A stretch of 64,000 bases of DNA from HKST-UBA178 sp965223815 (GCA_965223815.1 OZ245019.1:2418001-2482000); one strand, 5' to 3'. Shown: positions 27,722 to 37,464, counted from the stretch's first letter. Made by a program: numbers and translations. The notes: generated by a model not told the origin, from the letters alone.

Positions 27722-28969
27722 ATGTTCAAACCCCTGGAACTCTACATCGGATTGCGTTACACGAGGGCGAAGCGCCGCAACCACTTCATATCCTTTATCT
27801 CACTTACGTCCACATTGGGGATTATGTTGGGCGTAACGGCCCTGATTACCGTGCTCTCAGTGATGAATGGCTTTCATCAAGAAGTTCGGGAACGCATTCT
27901 CGGTATGACCTCTCACGCCACCATTTCCGGATATCAGGGCGGTCTCAAGGACTGGAAAAGCGCGATTCGGCGATCTGAAGATCACCCCAATGTCGTTGCC
28001 CAGGCGCCATTTGTCGAGGCGCAAGTCATGCTGACCAACGGTGGCAGGGTCAGTGGCGCTATGCTGCGAGGCATATTGCCGGACCACGAGGGTAAGGTTT
28101 CGGATGTAGGGCAGCACATGGTCGCCGGGGACATCTCGGTGCTCAAAGCCGGTGAGTTCAATATTGTAATGGGAAGGGAGTTGGCTTATATCCTGGGGAT
28201 CACCCTCGGCGACAAGGTCACCGTGGTCACACCGCAAATACGCGTTACACCGGCAGGGGCAATGCCGCGATTGAAGCGATTCGAGGTGAAGGGGATATTC
28301 GAGGTCGGCATGGGCGAATACGACCGGGGAGTTGCGCTGATACACATGGCGGATGCGGCCAAGCTCTTGAAGATGGCGGACGAGGTAAGCGGTCTGCGCC
28401 TGAAACTCGATGACCTCTATCTCGCTCCCCGTGTCTCCAGAGAGCTGGCGAATCAGCTGCAGGGGGTTTACCGAGTCAGCGACTGGACCCAGCAGCACAG
28501 AAATTTCTTCAGTGCGCTACGCACGGAAAAACGGATGATGGCGCTGATACTCTTCCTTATCATTGCCGTGGCCGCTTTCAACATTGTCTCCACGCTGGTC
28601 ATGGTGGTCACCGACAAACAGAGCGATATCGCAATTCTGCGTACCATGGGCGTGTCTCCCGCAAGCATCACTTGGATATTCATTGTGCAAGGCGCAGCCA
28701 TCGGAATCGGTGGGACCCTGGCCGGCATCGCCGGTGGTATTGCCCTGGCGTCCAACCTGGAATCGATTGTACAGTGGGTCGAGAAGTCATTAGACATTAA
28801 TTTCCTGGACCCCAACATCTACTACATCAGCGCATTGCCTTCTCAACTGGACTGGAATGATGTGCTACTTATCGGTTGCTCTGCGCTTGTGATAACACTG
28901 CTGGCCACTCTCTATCCAGCGTGGAAGGCGTCGCGCACTCGCCCCGCGGAGGCGCTACGTTATGAGTGA
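27722..28969 (+). CDS. lolC: Lipoprotein-releasing ABC transporter permease LolC/LolE
   Basis: 415 aa. N-terminus LYIGLRYTRAKRRNHFISFISLTS and one membrane helix (MLGVTALITVLSVMNGF), a large periplasmic domain, then three C-terminal helices of the FtsX fold (ALILFLIIAVAAFNIVSTLV; WIFIVQGAAIGIGGTLAGIA; LIGCSALVITLLATLYPAW). It extracts mature lipoproteins from the inner membrane for LolA. Overlaps lolD by 8 bases. Only one permease gene is present, so the complex may be a LolF-type homodimer. Confidence 0.93.
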   Translation: MFKPLELYIGLRYTRAKRRNHFISFISLTSTLGIMLGVTALITVLSVMNGFHQEVRERILGMTSHATISGYQGGLKDWKSAIRRSEDHPNVVAQAPFVEAQVMLTNGGRVSGAMLRGILPDHEGKVSDVGQHMVAGDISVLKAGEFNIVMGRELAYILGITLGDKVTVVTPQIRVTPAGAMPRLKRFEVKGIFEVGMGEYDRGVALIHMADAAKLLKMADEVSGLRLKLDDLYLAPRVSRELANQLQGVYRVSDWTQQHRNFFSALRTEKRMMALILFLIIAVAAFNIVSTLVMVVTDKQSDIAILRTMGVSPASITWIFIVQGAAIGIGGTLAGIAGGIALASNLESIVQWVEKSLDINFLDPNIYYISALPSQLDWNDVLLIGCSALVITLLATLYPAWKASRTRPAEALRYE

Positions 28970-29645
28970 GAGCCCCGTATTGGATTGCCGCCAACTATTC
29001 AAAACCTTCAGCGAAGGAGGGCTTCACGTGGAGGTGCTGAGAGGGGTAACCCTGAAGCTAGAAAAGGGAGAGCGGGTAGCCATCATCGGCAGTTCCGGGT
29101 CGGGAAAAAGCACACTGCTGCACTGTCTCGGTGGGCTAGATCGAATTAACAGCGGCGAAGTCCTCATCGACGGTACCAATATCGAAACTATGGGCGAGAA
29201 GCAGCGGGGCAGGGTACGCAATCGAACGCTGGGTTTCGTCTACCAGTTTCATCATTTGCTCCCTGAATTCACCGCCATGGAGAATGTGGCCATGCCCCTA
29301 CTGGCGGGAGGGATAAACGTAGCGGCGGCACGACAGCGCGCGTCGGAGATGCTGACCCACGTTGGGCTTGGAGCGCGAACCGAACACAAGCCCGGGGAAC
29401 TCTCAGGAGGTGAACGGCAGAGGGCAGCCATCGCCAGAGCTCTGGTAAACAACCCCCGATGTGTGCTCGCGGATGAGCCAACGGGAAATCTGGATCGCAA
29501 GACAGCGGATCAGGTCTATCACCTGATGCTGGACCTAAACCGCGAATCCGGAACCAGTCTGCTGGTAGTCACTCACGATATGTCGCTGACGGAACAGATG
29601 GACCGAGTGGTTCATCTGCAGGATGGCGTGCTGGTAGATGCCTGA
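28962..29645 (+). CDS. lolD: Lipoprotein-releasing ABC transporter ATPase LolD
   Basis: 227 aa. Walker A GSSGSGKSTL, Q-loop VYQFHHLLPEF (LolD type), signature LSGGERQRAAIARAL, Walker B CVLADEPTGNLD and the switch His in VVTHD. ATPase for the adjacent permease. Convergent with the DUF2062 gene, with only 15 bases between stops. Confidence 0.96.
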   Translation: MSESPVLDCRQLFKTFSEGGLHVEVLRGVTLKLEKGERVAIIGSSGSGKSTLLHCLGGLDRINSGEVLIDGTNIETMGEKQRGRVRNRTLGFVYQFHHLLPEFTAMENVAMPLLAGGINVAAARQRASEMLTHVGLGARTEHKPGELSGGERQRAAIARALVNNPRCVLADEPTGNLDRKTADQVYHLMLDLNRESGTSLLVVTHDMSLTEQMDRVVHLQDGVLVDA

Positions 29646-29660
29646 GGGAGGGATCAGCGG

Positions 29661-30188
29661 TTACTGCCCCCCAGCCTTACGGAGCTGACGACGTCTGCGC
29701 ATATACTGCACAATATGCATGCGCCAAATCAGCCGAATTCCGAGAAATCCGACTACGGCGGCGACCAGGGCGCATATCAAGCTTCCCAGATAGAGCTGCT
29801 GCCAAATGGCAGCCAAACTCTCCTTCATACTGGCCAGTGTCAGTTCAAGCTCTACATCATTACCGGAACTGCCCATCAGCCAAGTACCCACCGTGTAGTT
29901 GAAATAGAACATGGGGGGCATGGTGAGGGGATTGGTAATCCAGACCAAAGCCACGGAGATCGGCATGTTTACACGTGCGGGAATCGCCGTGGCGGCGGCC
30001 GCTATCATCTGGAAGGGAATGGGTATAAATGCCCAGAAGAGGCCGATGGCAAAAGCGCCGGAAACCGAGCGGCGGTTCATGTGCCATAGATTTGGGTCCC
30101 GTAGAAAATCACCGAATACTTTCAGATGCCGGTGTTCCCTGATTTGGGAGTGATCTGGCGTGAAGCGTTTTATGATGTGTTTAGGCAC
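29661..30188 (-). CDS. DUF2062 membrane protein
   Basis: 175 aa starting at GTG 30188. SVSGAFAIGLFWAFIPIPFQM, then NPLTMPPMFYFNYTVGTWLMG, define DUF2062; the C-terminal helix is GSLICALVAAVVGFLGIRLI, followed by a basic tail. Two to three membrane segments. Role not established. Divergent from comEC across 126 bases. Confidence 0.9.
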   Translation of the reverse strand: MPKHIIKRFTPDHSQIREHRHLKVFGDFLRDPNLWHMNRRSVSGAFAIGLFWAFIPIPFQMIAAAATAIPARVNMPISVALVWITNPLTMPPMFYFNYTVGTWLMGSSGNDVELELTLASMKESLAAIWQQLYLGSLICALVAAVVGFLGIRLIWRMHIVQYMRRRRQLRKAGGQ

Positions 30189-30314
30189 CTCTCGCTCAGT
30201 TCACCCCTCGCTTTATCCTGATATCTGCTATTGAATCATGGCGTTGTGGATTTGACCAGCTACCCGCCGGTTCATGAGTTGGCGCGCCGTTTCATCGGAT
30301 GTTAGCATGCGCCA

Positions 30315-32660
30315 GTGCGCAAAGCCCAAGGACGGGTCGTGTATCTCGGAACATTCGCATTTCTTTTGGGAACCCTGTTACTGCAGGCGCAATCTGACCT
30401 GCCGGATCCCCGCTATCTTTCTATATTGCCGCTGCTGCCGGCATTTCTCCTGAGTGTCAAACTTCGGGTAGTTGCGGCTTTTGGCCTTGGCTTTCTCTGG
30501 GCACTGGGCAGCGCCTGGATAGATCTCCAGCGGCAATTACCAAGTGAACTGGAAGGACGGGAACTGCTTGCCACGGGATTCATCTCCAGTCTGGTGGTAC
30601 CCCAAGGCAGAGTGACCGGGTTCGACCTCCAGGTGACTCAATTGCGCTACCAGGATCAGCTTCAGCAGTTTTCGGGGAAGCTCAAACTCAGTTGGTATGC
30701 CGACGCACCGCAACTGATACCAGGGGAAAAATGGCAACTCAAGGTCAAACTCAAGCGCCCCCATGGATTCATGAATCCAGGAGGATTCGATTATGAAGGC
30801 TGGCTGTTCGGCAGGGGCATAGGAGCCCGGGGTTACGTTATCGCTGATGTGCTCAATCAGCGCCTTGAACAGCCGTCACTTGTCTACGCGCACCAACGGG
30901 TACGGCAGAAATTAGGGAGCCTGTTGGATCTGTATATCGAAGATCAGCGCGCCAGTGGGCTGTTGAAGGCACTGGTCATTGGCGACAGAAGTGGGCTCTC
31001 GGATGCAGACTGGGCATTGTTTCGAGAAACCGGAACCAGCCATCTGGTGGCCATCTCCGGGCTTCACATCGGTATTGTAAGCGGACTGGGTTTCTACCTG
31101 ACATCTTTTCTATGGCGCAGAATTCACCATCTCACCCTTCGCCTCGCTACACCCCGGGCCGCTGCCATCGCGGCGCTGACATCTGGCCTTTTTTACGCAG
31201 CGTTGGCGGGCTTTTCCCTACCCACACAACGGGCACTGGTGATGCTTTCGCTTTTCATGGCCGGTGTGTTTCTGGTGCGCAAAACCCAGCCTATGCGCGG
31301 GTTGGCACTGGCAATGCTGATCGTTCTACTGGTTGATCCAAGAGCATCGATCTCTCCCAGCTTCTGGCTCTCCTTTGTCGCCGTTGGCGCCATTCTAATG
31401 GGCGTGTGCTGGAGAACCGCACAACCTGGGCGGTTGACGACCTGGAGCAGGACTCAGTGGCTGGTTACGCTAGGTCTTCTGCCGGTGCTCCTGAGCTGGC
31501 AGCACCAGTTCCCGCTGGTTGCGCCCCTGGTCAATTTTATTGCGGTACCGCTTTTCTCTCTGTTGATAGTTCCCCTGGCACTCCTGAGTACGCTGATCCT
31601 GGTGTTTTGGGTTGAAGCCGCAACGGTCATACTGCAGCCCCTGCTATGGCTGCTGCAGGGGACCTACAACCTGCTCACGCTGGCTGCCTCTCTGTCGATG
31701 CAGCTATCGTCGCAACCGGGACAGCCAGTGACCCATTGGTTTCTCGCCGCGTTGGGAACGCTGCTGTTGTTGATGCCGCGGGGGTGGCCAAATCGATGGT
31801 TGGGTCTGCCGCTGCTGCTACCCGCACTGCTGATACATCCAGCCTCTGGCCCGAAATCGGGTGACTTCCGGTTTCATCTCCTGGATGTGGGGCAGGGAAT
31901 GGCTGCCGTTGTCCGCACCCAACATCATGTGCTGGTCTACGATACAGGTCCAAAATTCTCACCGACGTTCGACGCGGGTGCTGCGGTGTTGCTTCCTTTC
32001 CTCGAACATGTGGGTATCGACCAGGTGGATATGCTCATCGTCAGTAACGGCGACCGTGACCATAGCGGTGGACTGGCGAGCCTTCTAAAGGAATTTCAGC
32101 CACACAGGGTCAAGAGCGGTGAGCCGCACAGAATCGACCTTGAGGGGGTACAGAAGTGCGAAGCGGGTAGATCCTGGCAATGGGACGGCGTCCAATTCAC
32201 CATTCTACATCCTGACCGCTCCCGGCCATGGCGGGGTAACAACGCCTCCTGCGTACTGGGCGTGGAAAACCAGGCGGGACGTCTGCTCATCAGTGGAGAC
32301 ATTGAAGCTGAAGCGGAGCGGCACTTGCTCGCCTGTTGTGCCGATGCATTACGGTCCCACCTCATCACCGTTCCCCATCACGGCAGTTTAACCTCCTCAA
32401 CATCCGAATTCGTAGCAGCCGGGTCCCCCCGTTACGCACTGTCATCCAACGGTTATCGAAACCGTTACGGGTTTCCCCGGGAACCAGTTGTTCGGCGTTG
32501 GACGGATAACGGAAGCGAATTTCTTACGACCGCCGCATCTGGTGCCATCAGTTTCCACTTCGGTAATGACGGTAATTTGACCGGTCCCATTGCGCACCGC
32601 TCAATTGCCGGCCGCTACTGGAACTTTCGACAGGAATTGAGGGGTGACACCACCCGTTAG
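30315..32660 (+). CDS. comEC: DNA internalisation protein ComEC/Rec2
   Basis: 781 aa from a GTG at 30315. N-terminal membrane helices and DUF4131 OB-like domain, then the Competence domain (LVIGDRSGLSDADWALFRETGTSHLVAISGLHIG is the hallmark region, about residues 215-255), multiple helices, and a C-terminal metallo-beta-lactamase domain (LLDVGQGMA, VSNGDRDHSGGL, VPHHGS). The first MBL His is Asn here (SNGDRDH). Channel for single-stranded DNA in natural transformation. Heads the exbB-exbD-lpxK cluster, a conserved gammaproteobacterial order. Confidence 0.95.
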   Translation: MRKAQGRVVYLGTFAFLLGTLLLQAQSDLPDPRYLSILPLLPAFLLSVKLRVVAAFGLGFLWALGSAWIDLQRQLPSELEGRELLATGFISSLVVPQGRVTGFDLQVTQLRYQDQLQQFSGKLKLSWYADAPQLIPGEKWQLKVKLKRPHGFMNPGGFDYEGWLFGRGIGARGYVIADVLNQRLEQPSLVYAHQRVRQKLGSLLDLYIEDQRASGLLKALVIGDRSGLSDADWALFRETGTSHLVAISGLHIGIVSGLGFYLTSFLWRRIHHLTLRLATPRAAAIAALTSGLFYAALAGFSLPTQRALVMLSLFMAGVFLVRKTQPMRGLALAMLIVLLVDPRASISPSFWLSFVAVGAILMGVCWRTAQPGRLTTWSRTQWLVTLGLLPVLLSWQHQFPLVAPLVNFIAVPLFSLLIVPLALLSTLILVFWVEAATVILQPLLWLLQGTYNLLTLAASLSMQLSSQPGQPVTHWFLAALGTLLLLMPRGWPNRWLGLPLLLPALLIHPASGPKSGDFRFHLLDVGQGMAAVVRTQHHVLVYDTGPKFSPTFDAGAAVLLPFLEHVGIDQVDMLIVSNGDRDHSGGLASLLKEFQPHRVKSGEPHRIDLEGVQKCEAGRSWQWDGVQFTILHPDRSRPWRGNNASCVLGVENQAGRLLISGDIEAEAERHLLACCADALRSHLITVPHHGSLTSSTSEFVAAGSPRYALSSNGYRNRYGFPREPVVRRWTDNGSEFLTTAASGAISFHFGNDGNLTGPIAHRSIAGRYWNFRQELRGDTTR

Positions 32661-32751
32661 TGTTAGAGACCGCAGCGGGAATACAGTATGATATTCGATT
32701 TGGTCCCGATCCCGGGAATACCCATCAGCGCTACCATGGGGAGTCAACACT

Positions 32752-33372
32752 GTGTTGGAATTGGTCAAAGCGGGCGGTTGGTTGATGCTGCCGATTATTG
32801 CCTGTTCGGTGGTGGCGATGGCCATCATCATCGAGCGTGTATGGATGCTTCGGAGCAAGCGGGTGGTTCCCGAAAATTTGGTAGCCAAAATTTGGCAGGC
32901 ACACCGGCACCAGCAGTTGACCAACGCCCAGATCGCAGGCATCCGCGAGGGCTCCCCCTTGGGACGAATCATCGCGGCAGGTCTCATCAACCGGAAATAC
33001 TCGCGGGAGGTGATGAAGGAGGCAATAGAGGATGTCGGCCGTCAAGTTGTCCATGAGCTGGAGCGCTATCTCAACACATTGGGAACCATCGCATCTATCA
33101 CCCCTCTGCTAGGGCTACTTGGTACGGTGATCGGAATGATCAAGGTATTCGCGGAGATAACCTCCTCGGGTGTGGGTAATCCATCAGTGCTCGCTGGCGG
33201 CATCTCCGAGGCACTGATCACCACGGCCGCCGGTTTGTGCGTGGCCATTCCCAGTCTGATGTTCCATCGTTATCTGAGCGGGCGGGTAGGATTGCTAGTG
33301 CTGCGGATGGAGGAGGAGGCGATGAAAATCATTGAGGTTATGCAGGGAGAGCGAGCCGATGAGAACGGGTAG
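32752..33372 (+). CDS. exbB: Biopolymer transport protein ExbB (MotA/TolQ/ExbB proton channel)
   Basis: 206 aa from GTG 32752. Three membrane helices: LMLPIIACSVVAMAIIIERVW, the segment containing ASITPLLGLLGTVIGMIKVF, and ALITTAAGLCVAIPSLMF. The last two line the proton channel in the ExbB/TolQ family. Paired with exbD 9 bases downstream; together they energise a TonB- or Tol-like system. No tonB is nearby. Confidence 0.93.
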   Translation: MLELVKAGGWLMLPIIACSVVAMAIIIERVWMLRSKRVVPENLVAKIWQAHRHQQLTNAQIAGIREGSPLGRIIAAGLINRKYSREVMKEAIEDVGRQVVHELERYLNTLGTIASITPLLGLLGTVIGMIKVFAEITSSGVGNPSVLAGGISEALITTAAGLCVAIPSLMFHRYLSGRVGLLVLRMEEEAMKIIEVMQGERADENG

Positions 33373-33381
33373 GGCGTTTCC

Positions 33382-33807
33382 ATGAGGCTGAGGCTGACCC
33401 GCAAAGAGCGCATTGAACCCAATATCACACCGCTGATCGATGTGGTGTTCCTGCTGCTGATCTTTTTTATGGTCTCGACTACCTTCGACAAGGAGTCGCG
33501 CATCAAGGTCCAGCTTCCGGAGGCGTCCACTCAGGACGAAGCGGTAAAACCGGATGATCAGCGCCTTGCAATAGTGGTTAACGCCAAAGGCCGCTATTTC
33601 GTCAATCAAAGGGAGGTGTTGGATACCGATCCCAGCACCTTGAAGCGTGCCATTGAAAAAGCCGTCGGTGACAAAAGGGAAATCCCGGTGATCATTACAG
33701 CCGATGCGAAAACCACCCACCAGTCGGTCATTAGGGTAATGGATGTCGCAAGCCAACTGGGCTTCAGCCAAATGACCTTTGCAGCAAAGCAACCCGCCAC
33801 GCCTTGA
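33382..33807 (+). CDS. exbD: Biopolymer transport protein ExbD
   Basis: 141 aa. Single N-terminal membrane helix with the essential Asp: NITPLIDVVFLLLIFFMV. The periplasmic domain contains AIVVNAKGRYFVNQ and RVMDVASQLGFSQMTFA. Partner of ExbB in a proton-driven motor. Located between exbB and lpxK with short gaps, as in many Chromatiales-like genomes where msbA is missing from this slot. Confidence 0.94.
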   Translation: MRLRLTRKERIEPNITPLIDVVFLLLIFFMVSTTFDKESRIKVQLPEASTQDEAVKPDDQRLAIVVNAKGRYFVNQREVLDTDPSTLKRAIEKAVGDKREIPVIITADAKTTHQSVIRVMDVASQLGFSQMTFAAKQPATP

Positions 33808-33816
33808 TACGCAGGA

Positions 33817-34803
33817 ATGAAGCAGTCCCTTGATAGTTATTGGTATTCCTCCAATTCATTGTCCCATCTGTTACGCCCCCTCTCCTGGCTGTTTCGTTTT
33901 GGAGCCTGGATAAGAAGGGGTTGCTATCGGCTAGGTATACTGCAGATTCACCGGCTTAGGGTCCCCACTATAGTGGTGGGCAACATCACAGTCGGCGGTA
34001 CAGGGAAGACCCCTTTGGTCATCTGGTTGGTGGAGCACTTGCTGCGTCGCGGCCTAGCTCCGGGCGTCGTATCGAGAGGCTACGGCGGCAAGAGCGGAGA
34101 ATGGCCCCAAGCCGTTTTTCCCGACAGCGATCCGAAGGAGGTAGGGGATGAGCCGGTTGTTGTCGCCAGGCGAACCGGTTGTCCGGTATTTGTCGGGCCC
34201 GAGCGGGCGGAGAGCGCTGCCTATCTACTGACGGAGACCGATTGTGACATCCTGGTCTCTGATGACGGTCTACAACACTACGCACTGGGAAGGGATATCG
34301 AAATAGCGGTAATCGATGGCGAGCGACGATTCGGCAACGGTTATTGTTTGCCCGCGGGCCCGCTCAGAGAACCCGTAGCGCGGTTGGCCAGTGTTGATAT
34401 TGTGGTTTGCAATGGTGAGGCCCAACCCGGCGAAGAACACATGGGGCTGGTGCCGGGAGATTTAATCAATCTGGTTGATGAGCGTCTTAAACGCGCGATC
34501 GAAGATTTTATTGGCGGTCCGGTGCATGCCGTGGCCGGAATCGGCAATCCGGGACGTTTCTTTGCAACCCTGAGGCAAAGAGGATTGGAAATCATTGAAC
34601 ATCCCTTCGCGGATCACCATACTTACGTCGCTGATGATCTGAATTTCAAGGATGAGCTTCCGGTACTCATGACCGAGAAGGATGCCGTAAAATGCACTAA
34701 GTTCGCCCGCGTGAGCTACTGGTTTCTAAAAACGGAAGCTGAGCTGGGACCCGGCTTCGCGGAACGCTTGGACGCCTTATTGAGAGACGATAGAGATGGA
34801 TAG
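33817..34803 (+). CDS. lpxK: Tetraacyldisaccharide 4'-kinase LpxK
   Basis: 328 aa. P-loop NITVGGTGKTPL (about residues 56-67), preceded by the membrane-associated N-terminus; GVVSRGYGG, GDEPVVVARRTGCPVFVG and SDDGLQHYALGRDIEI are LpxK signatures, and HHTY near the end is conserved. It phosphorylates lipid A disaccharide at the inner membrane. Overlaps the Trm112-like gene by 8 bases. Confidence 0.96.
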   Translation: MKQSLDSYWYSSNSLSHLLRPLSWLFRFGAWIRRGCYRLGILQIHRLRVPTIVVGNITVGGTGKTPLVIWLVEHLLRRGLAPGVVSRGYGGKSGEWPQAVFPDSDPKEVGDEPVVVARRTGCPVFVGPERAESAAYLLTETDCDILVSDDGLQHYALGRDIEIAVIDGERRFGNGYCLPAGPLREPVARLASVDIVVCNGEAQPGEEHMGLVPGDLINLVDERLKRAIEDFIGGPVHAVAGIGNPGRFFATLRQRGLEIIEHPFADHHTYVADDLNFKDELPVLMTEKDAVKCTKFARVSYWFLKTEAELGPGFAERLDALLRDDRDG

Positions 34804-34984
34804 ACAACTGCTAGATATTCTGGTTTGCCCGCTGTGCAAAGGCAAGCTTGTGTACAAGAAGAAGGAGAGCGAATTAATCTGTCCGGTAGACCGGATTGCC
34901 TTTCCTATCCAGGACAGTATTCCGGTCATGCTTGAGGAAGAGGCCAGGCAGTTGCCTGCAGATGAAGAGGTGGCGGCTACTTGA
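34796..34984 (+). CDS. ycaR: Trm112 family protein (YcaR-like)
   Basis: 62 aa. CPLCKGKL and ELICPVDRIAFPIQDSIPVML make a small zinc-ribbon-like fold; the second CxxC is reduced to a single Cys (CPVD), as in Escherichia coli YcaR. It sits between lpxK and kdsB as in most Gammaproteobacteria. Probably an accessory or chaperone-like activator; no substrate can be inferred. Confidence 0.93.
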   Translation: MDRQLLDILVCPLCKGKLVYKKKESELICPVDRIAFPIQDSIPVMLEEEARQLPADEEVAAT

Positions 34985-35004
34985 GCCTTACCGGATAGCT
35001 GGCC

Positions 35005-35775
35005 ATGGATTTCAAGATTGTCATACCCGCCCGTTTCGATTCCACCCGATTGCCCGGTAAACCGTTGCTACCTATTCTAGGTAGGCCAATGATTCAGCAT
35101 GTCCACGAGCGGGCACTGGAAAGCGGCGCCAACCAGGTCGTTGTCGCCACTGACGATCAACGGGTCGCCGACGCAGCAAGGGCATTTTCCGCCGAGGTTT
35201 GTATTACCCGCAGCGATCATACCAGCGGCACCGAACGTATCGCCGAAGTCTGTCGCCAGCATGGTTGGTCGGAGGAGACAATCGTTGTCAATCTCCAGGG
35301 TGACGAACCCGGAATGCCTCCGGAGTTGTTGGACCAGGTCGCTGAAAACCTGCACGCCCATGGCGACGCCAGCGTTGCGACCCTTGCCACACCAATCAAG
35401 CTAAGGGCGGAGTTGTTCGATCCTCACATTGTCAAGGTAGTAACGGACGGCCAGGGCTATGCACTCTATTTCAGCCGAGCACCAATACCTTGGCATCGAG
35501 ACGAGTTCCTGAGTGAGCAGCGGGTATTACCCCCAAAACCGGCATTCCTGAGGCATATCGGAATCTACGCCTACCGTTCGGGATTTCTCTCCCGCTACGT
35601 GGAATGGCAAGGCAGCCCAATCGAGGAGGCCGAATCTCTGGAGCAGCTCCGGGTTCTTTGGCATGGTGCGCGTATTCATGTATGCGAGGCTGTCACCGCA
35701 CCTGGTCATGGTGTCGACACCCAGGATGACCTGATTGCGGTAAAACGTCGTATGGGAGAATCGATTAATGGCTAA
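35005..35775 (+). CDS. kdsB: 3-deoxy-manno-octulosonate cytidylyltransferase KdsB
   Basis: 256 aa. IPARFDSTRLPGKPL at the N-terminus is the CMP-sugar synthetase signature; VVNLQGDEP, YFSRAPIPW and the C-terminal GHGVDTQDDL are KdsB-specific. It activates Kdo with CTP for lipid A core assembly. Overlaps the DUF2058 gene by 8 bases, so the operon continues. Confidence 0.97.
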   Translation: MDFKIVIPARFDSTRLPGKPLLPILGRPMIQHVHERALESGANQVVVATDDQRVADAARAFSAEVCITRSDHTSGTERIAEVCRQHGWSEETIVVNLQGDEPGMPPELLDQVAENLHAHGDASVATLATPIKLRAELFDPHIVKVVTDGQGYALYFSRAPIPWHRDEFLSEQRVLPPKPAFLRHIGIYAYRSGFLSRYVEWQGSPIEEAESLEQLRVLWHGARIHVCEAVTAPGHGVDTQDDLIAVKRRMGESING

Positions 35776-36310
35776 TTCACTTCAGGATCAGCTTCTATCC
35801 AGCGGATTAATTGATAAAAAACAACTCGAAAAAGCTAAATCCGAACAGCGAAAAAAAAACCGGAGAAAGACCAAAAGCGGCCACGCACAGGCAGCCGGCA
35901 ACAAAGCTGCCAAGCTACGAAAAGCAGCGGAGGAGTCCAAGAAGAGAGATCGTGAACTCAATCTAAAGCGGCGCCAGGCAGAAGAGAAGAGGGCACGTAA
36001 GGCGGAGGTCAGAGAGTTGATCTCCGCCCATCGAATCGCTATCGAGCAAGGCGAAATTGCCTACAACTTCGAAGATCAGGGTAAGATCAAGAAGCTGTAC
36101 TTGGACCAGGAAGGTCGTGGGAAAATTCTCCGGGGCCTATGGTCGATCGTTCGTCTGGATCGTCAATACGTGGTGGTTCCCAGCACTATAGCCGAGAAAA
36201 TCGGCAAACGAGACCCCCATGCTGTCGTTGGTCAGAATACGGCCGGTAGCAAAGAAAGCGATGAAAGCGATTATCCAGACCACCAGGTGCCCGATGACTT
36301 GATATGGTAG
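35768..36310 (+). CDS. DUF2058 domain-containing protein (YaiL-like)
   Basis: 180 aa, highly basic N-terminal half (KKNRRKTKSGHA, RKAAEESKKRDRELN) with strong helical/coiled-coil character, then a C-terminal segment (GEIAYNFEDQGKIKKLYLD) diagnostic for DUF2058. Nucleoprotein or ribosome-associated roles have been suggested for the family; none is visible here. Last gene of the comEC-to-kdsB run. Confidence 0.9.
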   Translation: MANSLQDQLLSSGLIDKKQLEKAKSEQRKKNRRKTKSGHAQAAGNKAAKLRKAAEESKKRDRELNLKRRQAEEKRARKAEVRELISAHRIAIEQGEIAYNFEDQGKIKKLYLDQEGRGKILRGLWSIVRLDRQYVVVPSTIAEKIGKRDPHAVVGQNTAGSKESDESDYPDHQVPDDLIW

Positions 36311-36641
36311 TTGGGAGTGGACTACTCGCAGGAAGATCTGCAGGGAGATGAGTAGCCGGGTAATTGATTAAATTAAATTCTAATAAAATTTATCAAAATA
36401 TACCGCCAAGATATTGTTACTTAAGTAAAAATAAAATAACAATCGGTCATAAATAACGTCCAGGTGCTTTCATTTACTGGGGTAACAGGCGATAAACCGC
36501 AATCCCTGAGGCTTGATAAAGATACCTGTGCCACACTTGCATGCGATCAAGACGAAATCGAGCAGTTAGGCCGAACCCCCGCCGCGGAGTAGGTGATTAT
36601 TCCGCAGGTCTCAATTCCCCCCAAGTATTGTGGGACCTTGC
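36311..36641. other. AT-rich gene-poor spacer at the start of the accessory region
   Basis: 331 bases with no convincing gene. Base composition changes abruptly from the GC-rich core to long A/T tracts (36360-36460). This marks the left border of the accessory region. No tRNA or recognisable attachment repeat was seen. Confidence 0.5.
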
Positions 36642-37025
36642 TTAGTCACAGATGTGCTGACTGCTATCTCTCTCCTGCGGTTGATTCATATAGGGCATCT
36701 TGGGCATTGAACCTTTCATCATATCGCCACATTTTCTGAGTTCTTGCACTGTGCGATCCTCGGCTATTTCTTTTCCATATGAAATCGCCATCTTCTGCGC
36801 CTCACTCCTCTTTCCTTCAGCACATAGGGATTTTACTTCTGCTTCCATAGTTCTCGAACGCTGCTCAAGTTCCCTCATCCGCGATTGGTCAACATTCTCC
36901 ATACACGATTGTGCGGCCTGCATCTGTTGCATCATCTTTTGCATATCTTCTTCGCTCATTCCCCGATAGTTTTGGGCAAGTAAAACCATTGGAAGAAGAA
37001 ATAGTAGGATTGCCAGTATTCTCAT
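36642..37025 (-). CDS. Small secreted Met/Gln-rich hypothetical protein
   Basis: 127 aa. Signal peptide MRILAILLFLLPMVLLA, then a helical body rich in Met, Gln and Glu (MSEEDMQKMMQQMQAAQSC) with four Cys in the mature part. AAGGAAAC lies 8 bases before the ATG. Probably periplasmic. The family was not recognised. Confidence 0.6.
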   Translation of the reverse strand: MRILAILLFLLPMVLLAQNYRGMSEEDMQKMMQQMQAAQSCMENVDQSRMRELEQRSRTMEAEVKSLCAEGKRSEAQKMAISYGKEIAEDRTVQELRKCGDMMKGSMPKMPYMNQPQERDSSQHICD

Positions 37026-37230
37026 TTGATGTTTCCTTTACCGTAGTAGCTTGTTCCTGTGGATTGAGGCAGAGGACTGTTTGCACTGCCATACCACTTA
37101 GAGCTTACCCTAATGAGCCACTCTGTAAAACGCTCAGGCGGACAGCCTGTAAAACGATAAAACCTCCGCCAAATCTCCACTCAGGGAAGTGGAATGTCCC
37201 TATCAGCCTGTTCTCCCAAAAGGTGTCGGT

Positions 37231-37464
37231 GTGAGATTCCCTTTTGCCGATTCCTTAAGTGCCGAGCAACTAGTTGATGAGCTGCGTCGCATAATCGAGC
37301 AATTCGAGATAACTCATGAAGAATCTCCCTTTGGGGAAGTAACTGACAGTATCGGATCTGCCCTGAATAAATCCGGAATAGGCTGCAATATCAAGCTGCT
37401 GATCGCACTGGCAGATGAGACGTTATACGATGCAAATATAGAGGACGAAACCGGGTGGAAATGA
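37231..37464 (+). CDS. Small hypothetical protein
   Basis: 77 aa if started at GTG 37231; the frame opens further upstream at 37189. Acidic, helical, with ADSLSAEQLVDELRRIIEQ and LNKSGIGCNIKLLIALADE. No clear ribosome site and no recognised family. The regular amphipathic pattern favours a real but unassigned gene. Confidence 0.4.
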   Translation: MRFPFADSLSAEQLVDELRRIIEQFEITHEESPFGEVTDSIGSALNKSGIGCNIKLLIALADETLYDANIEDETGWK

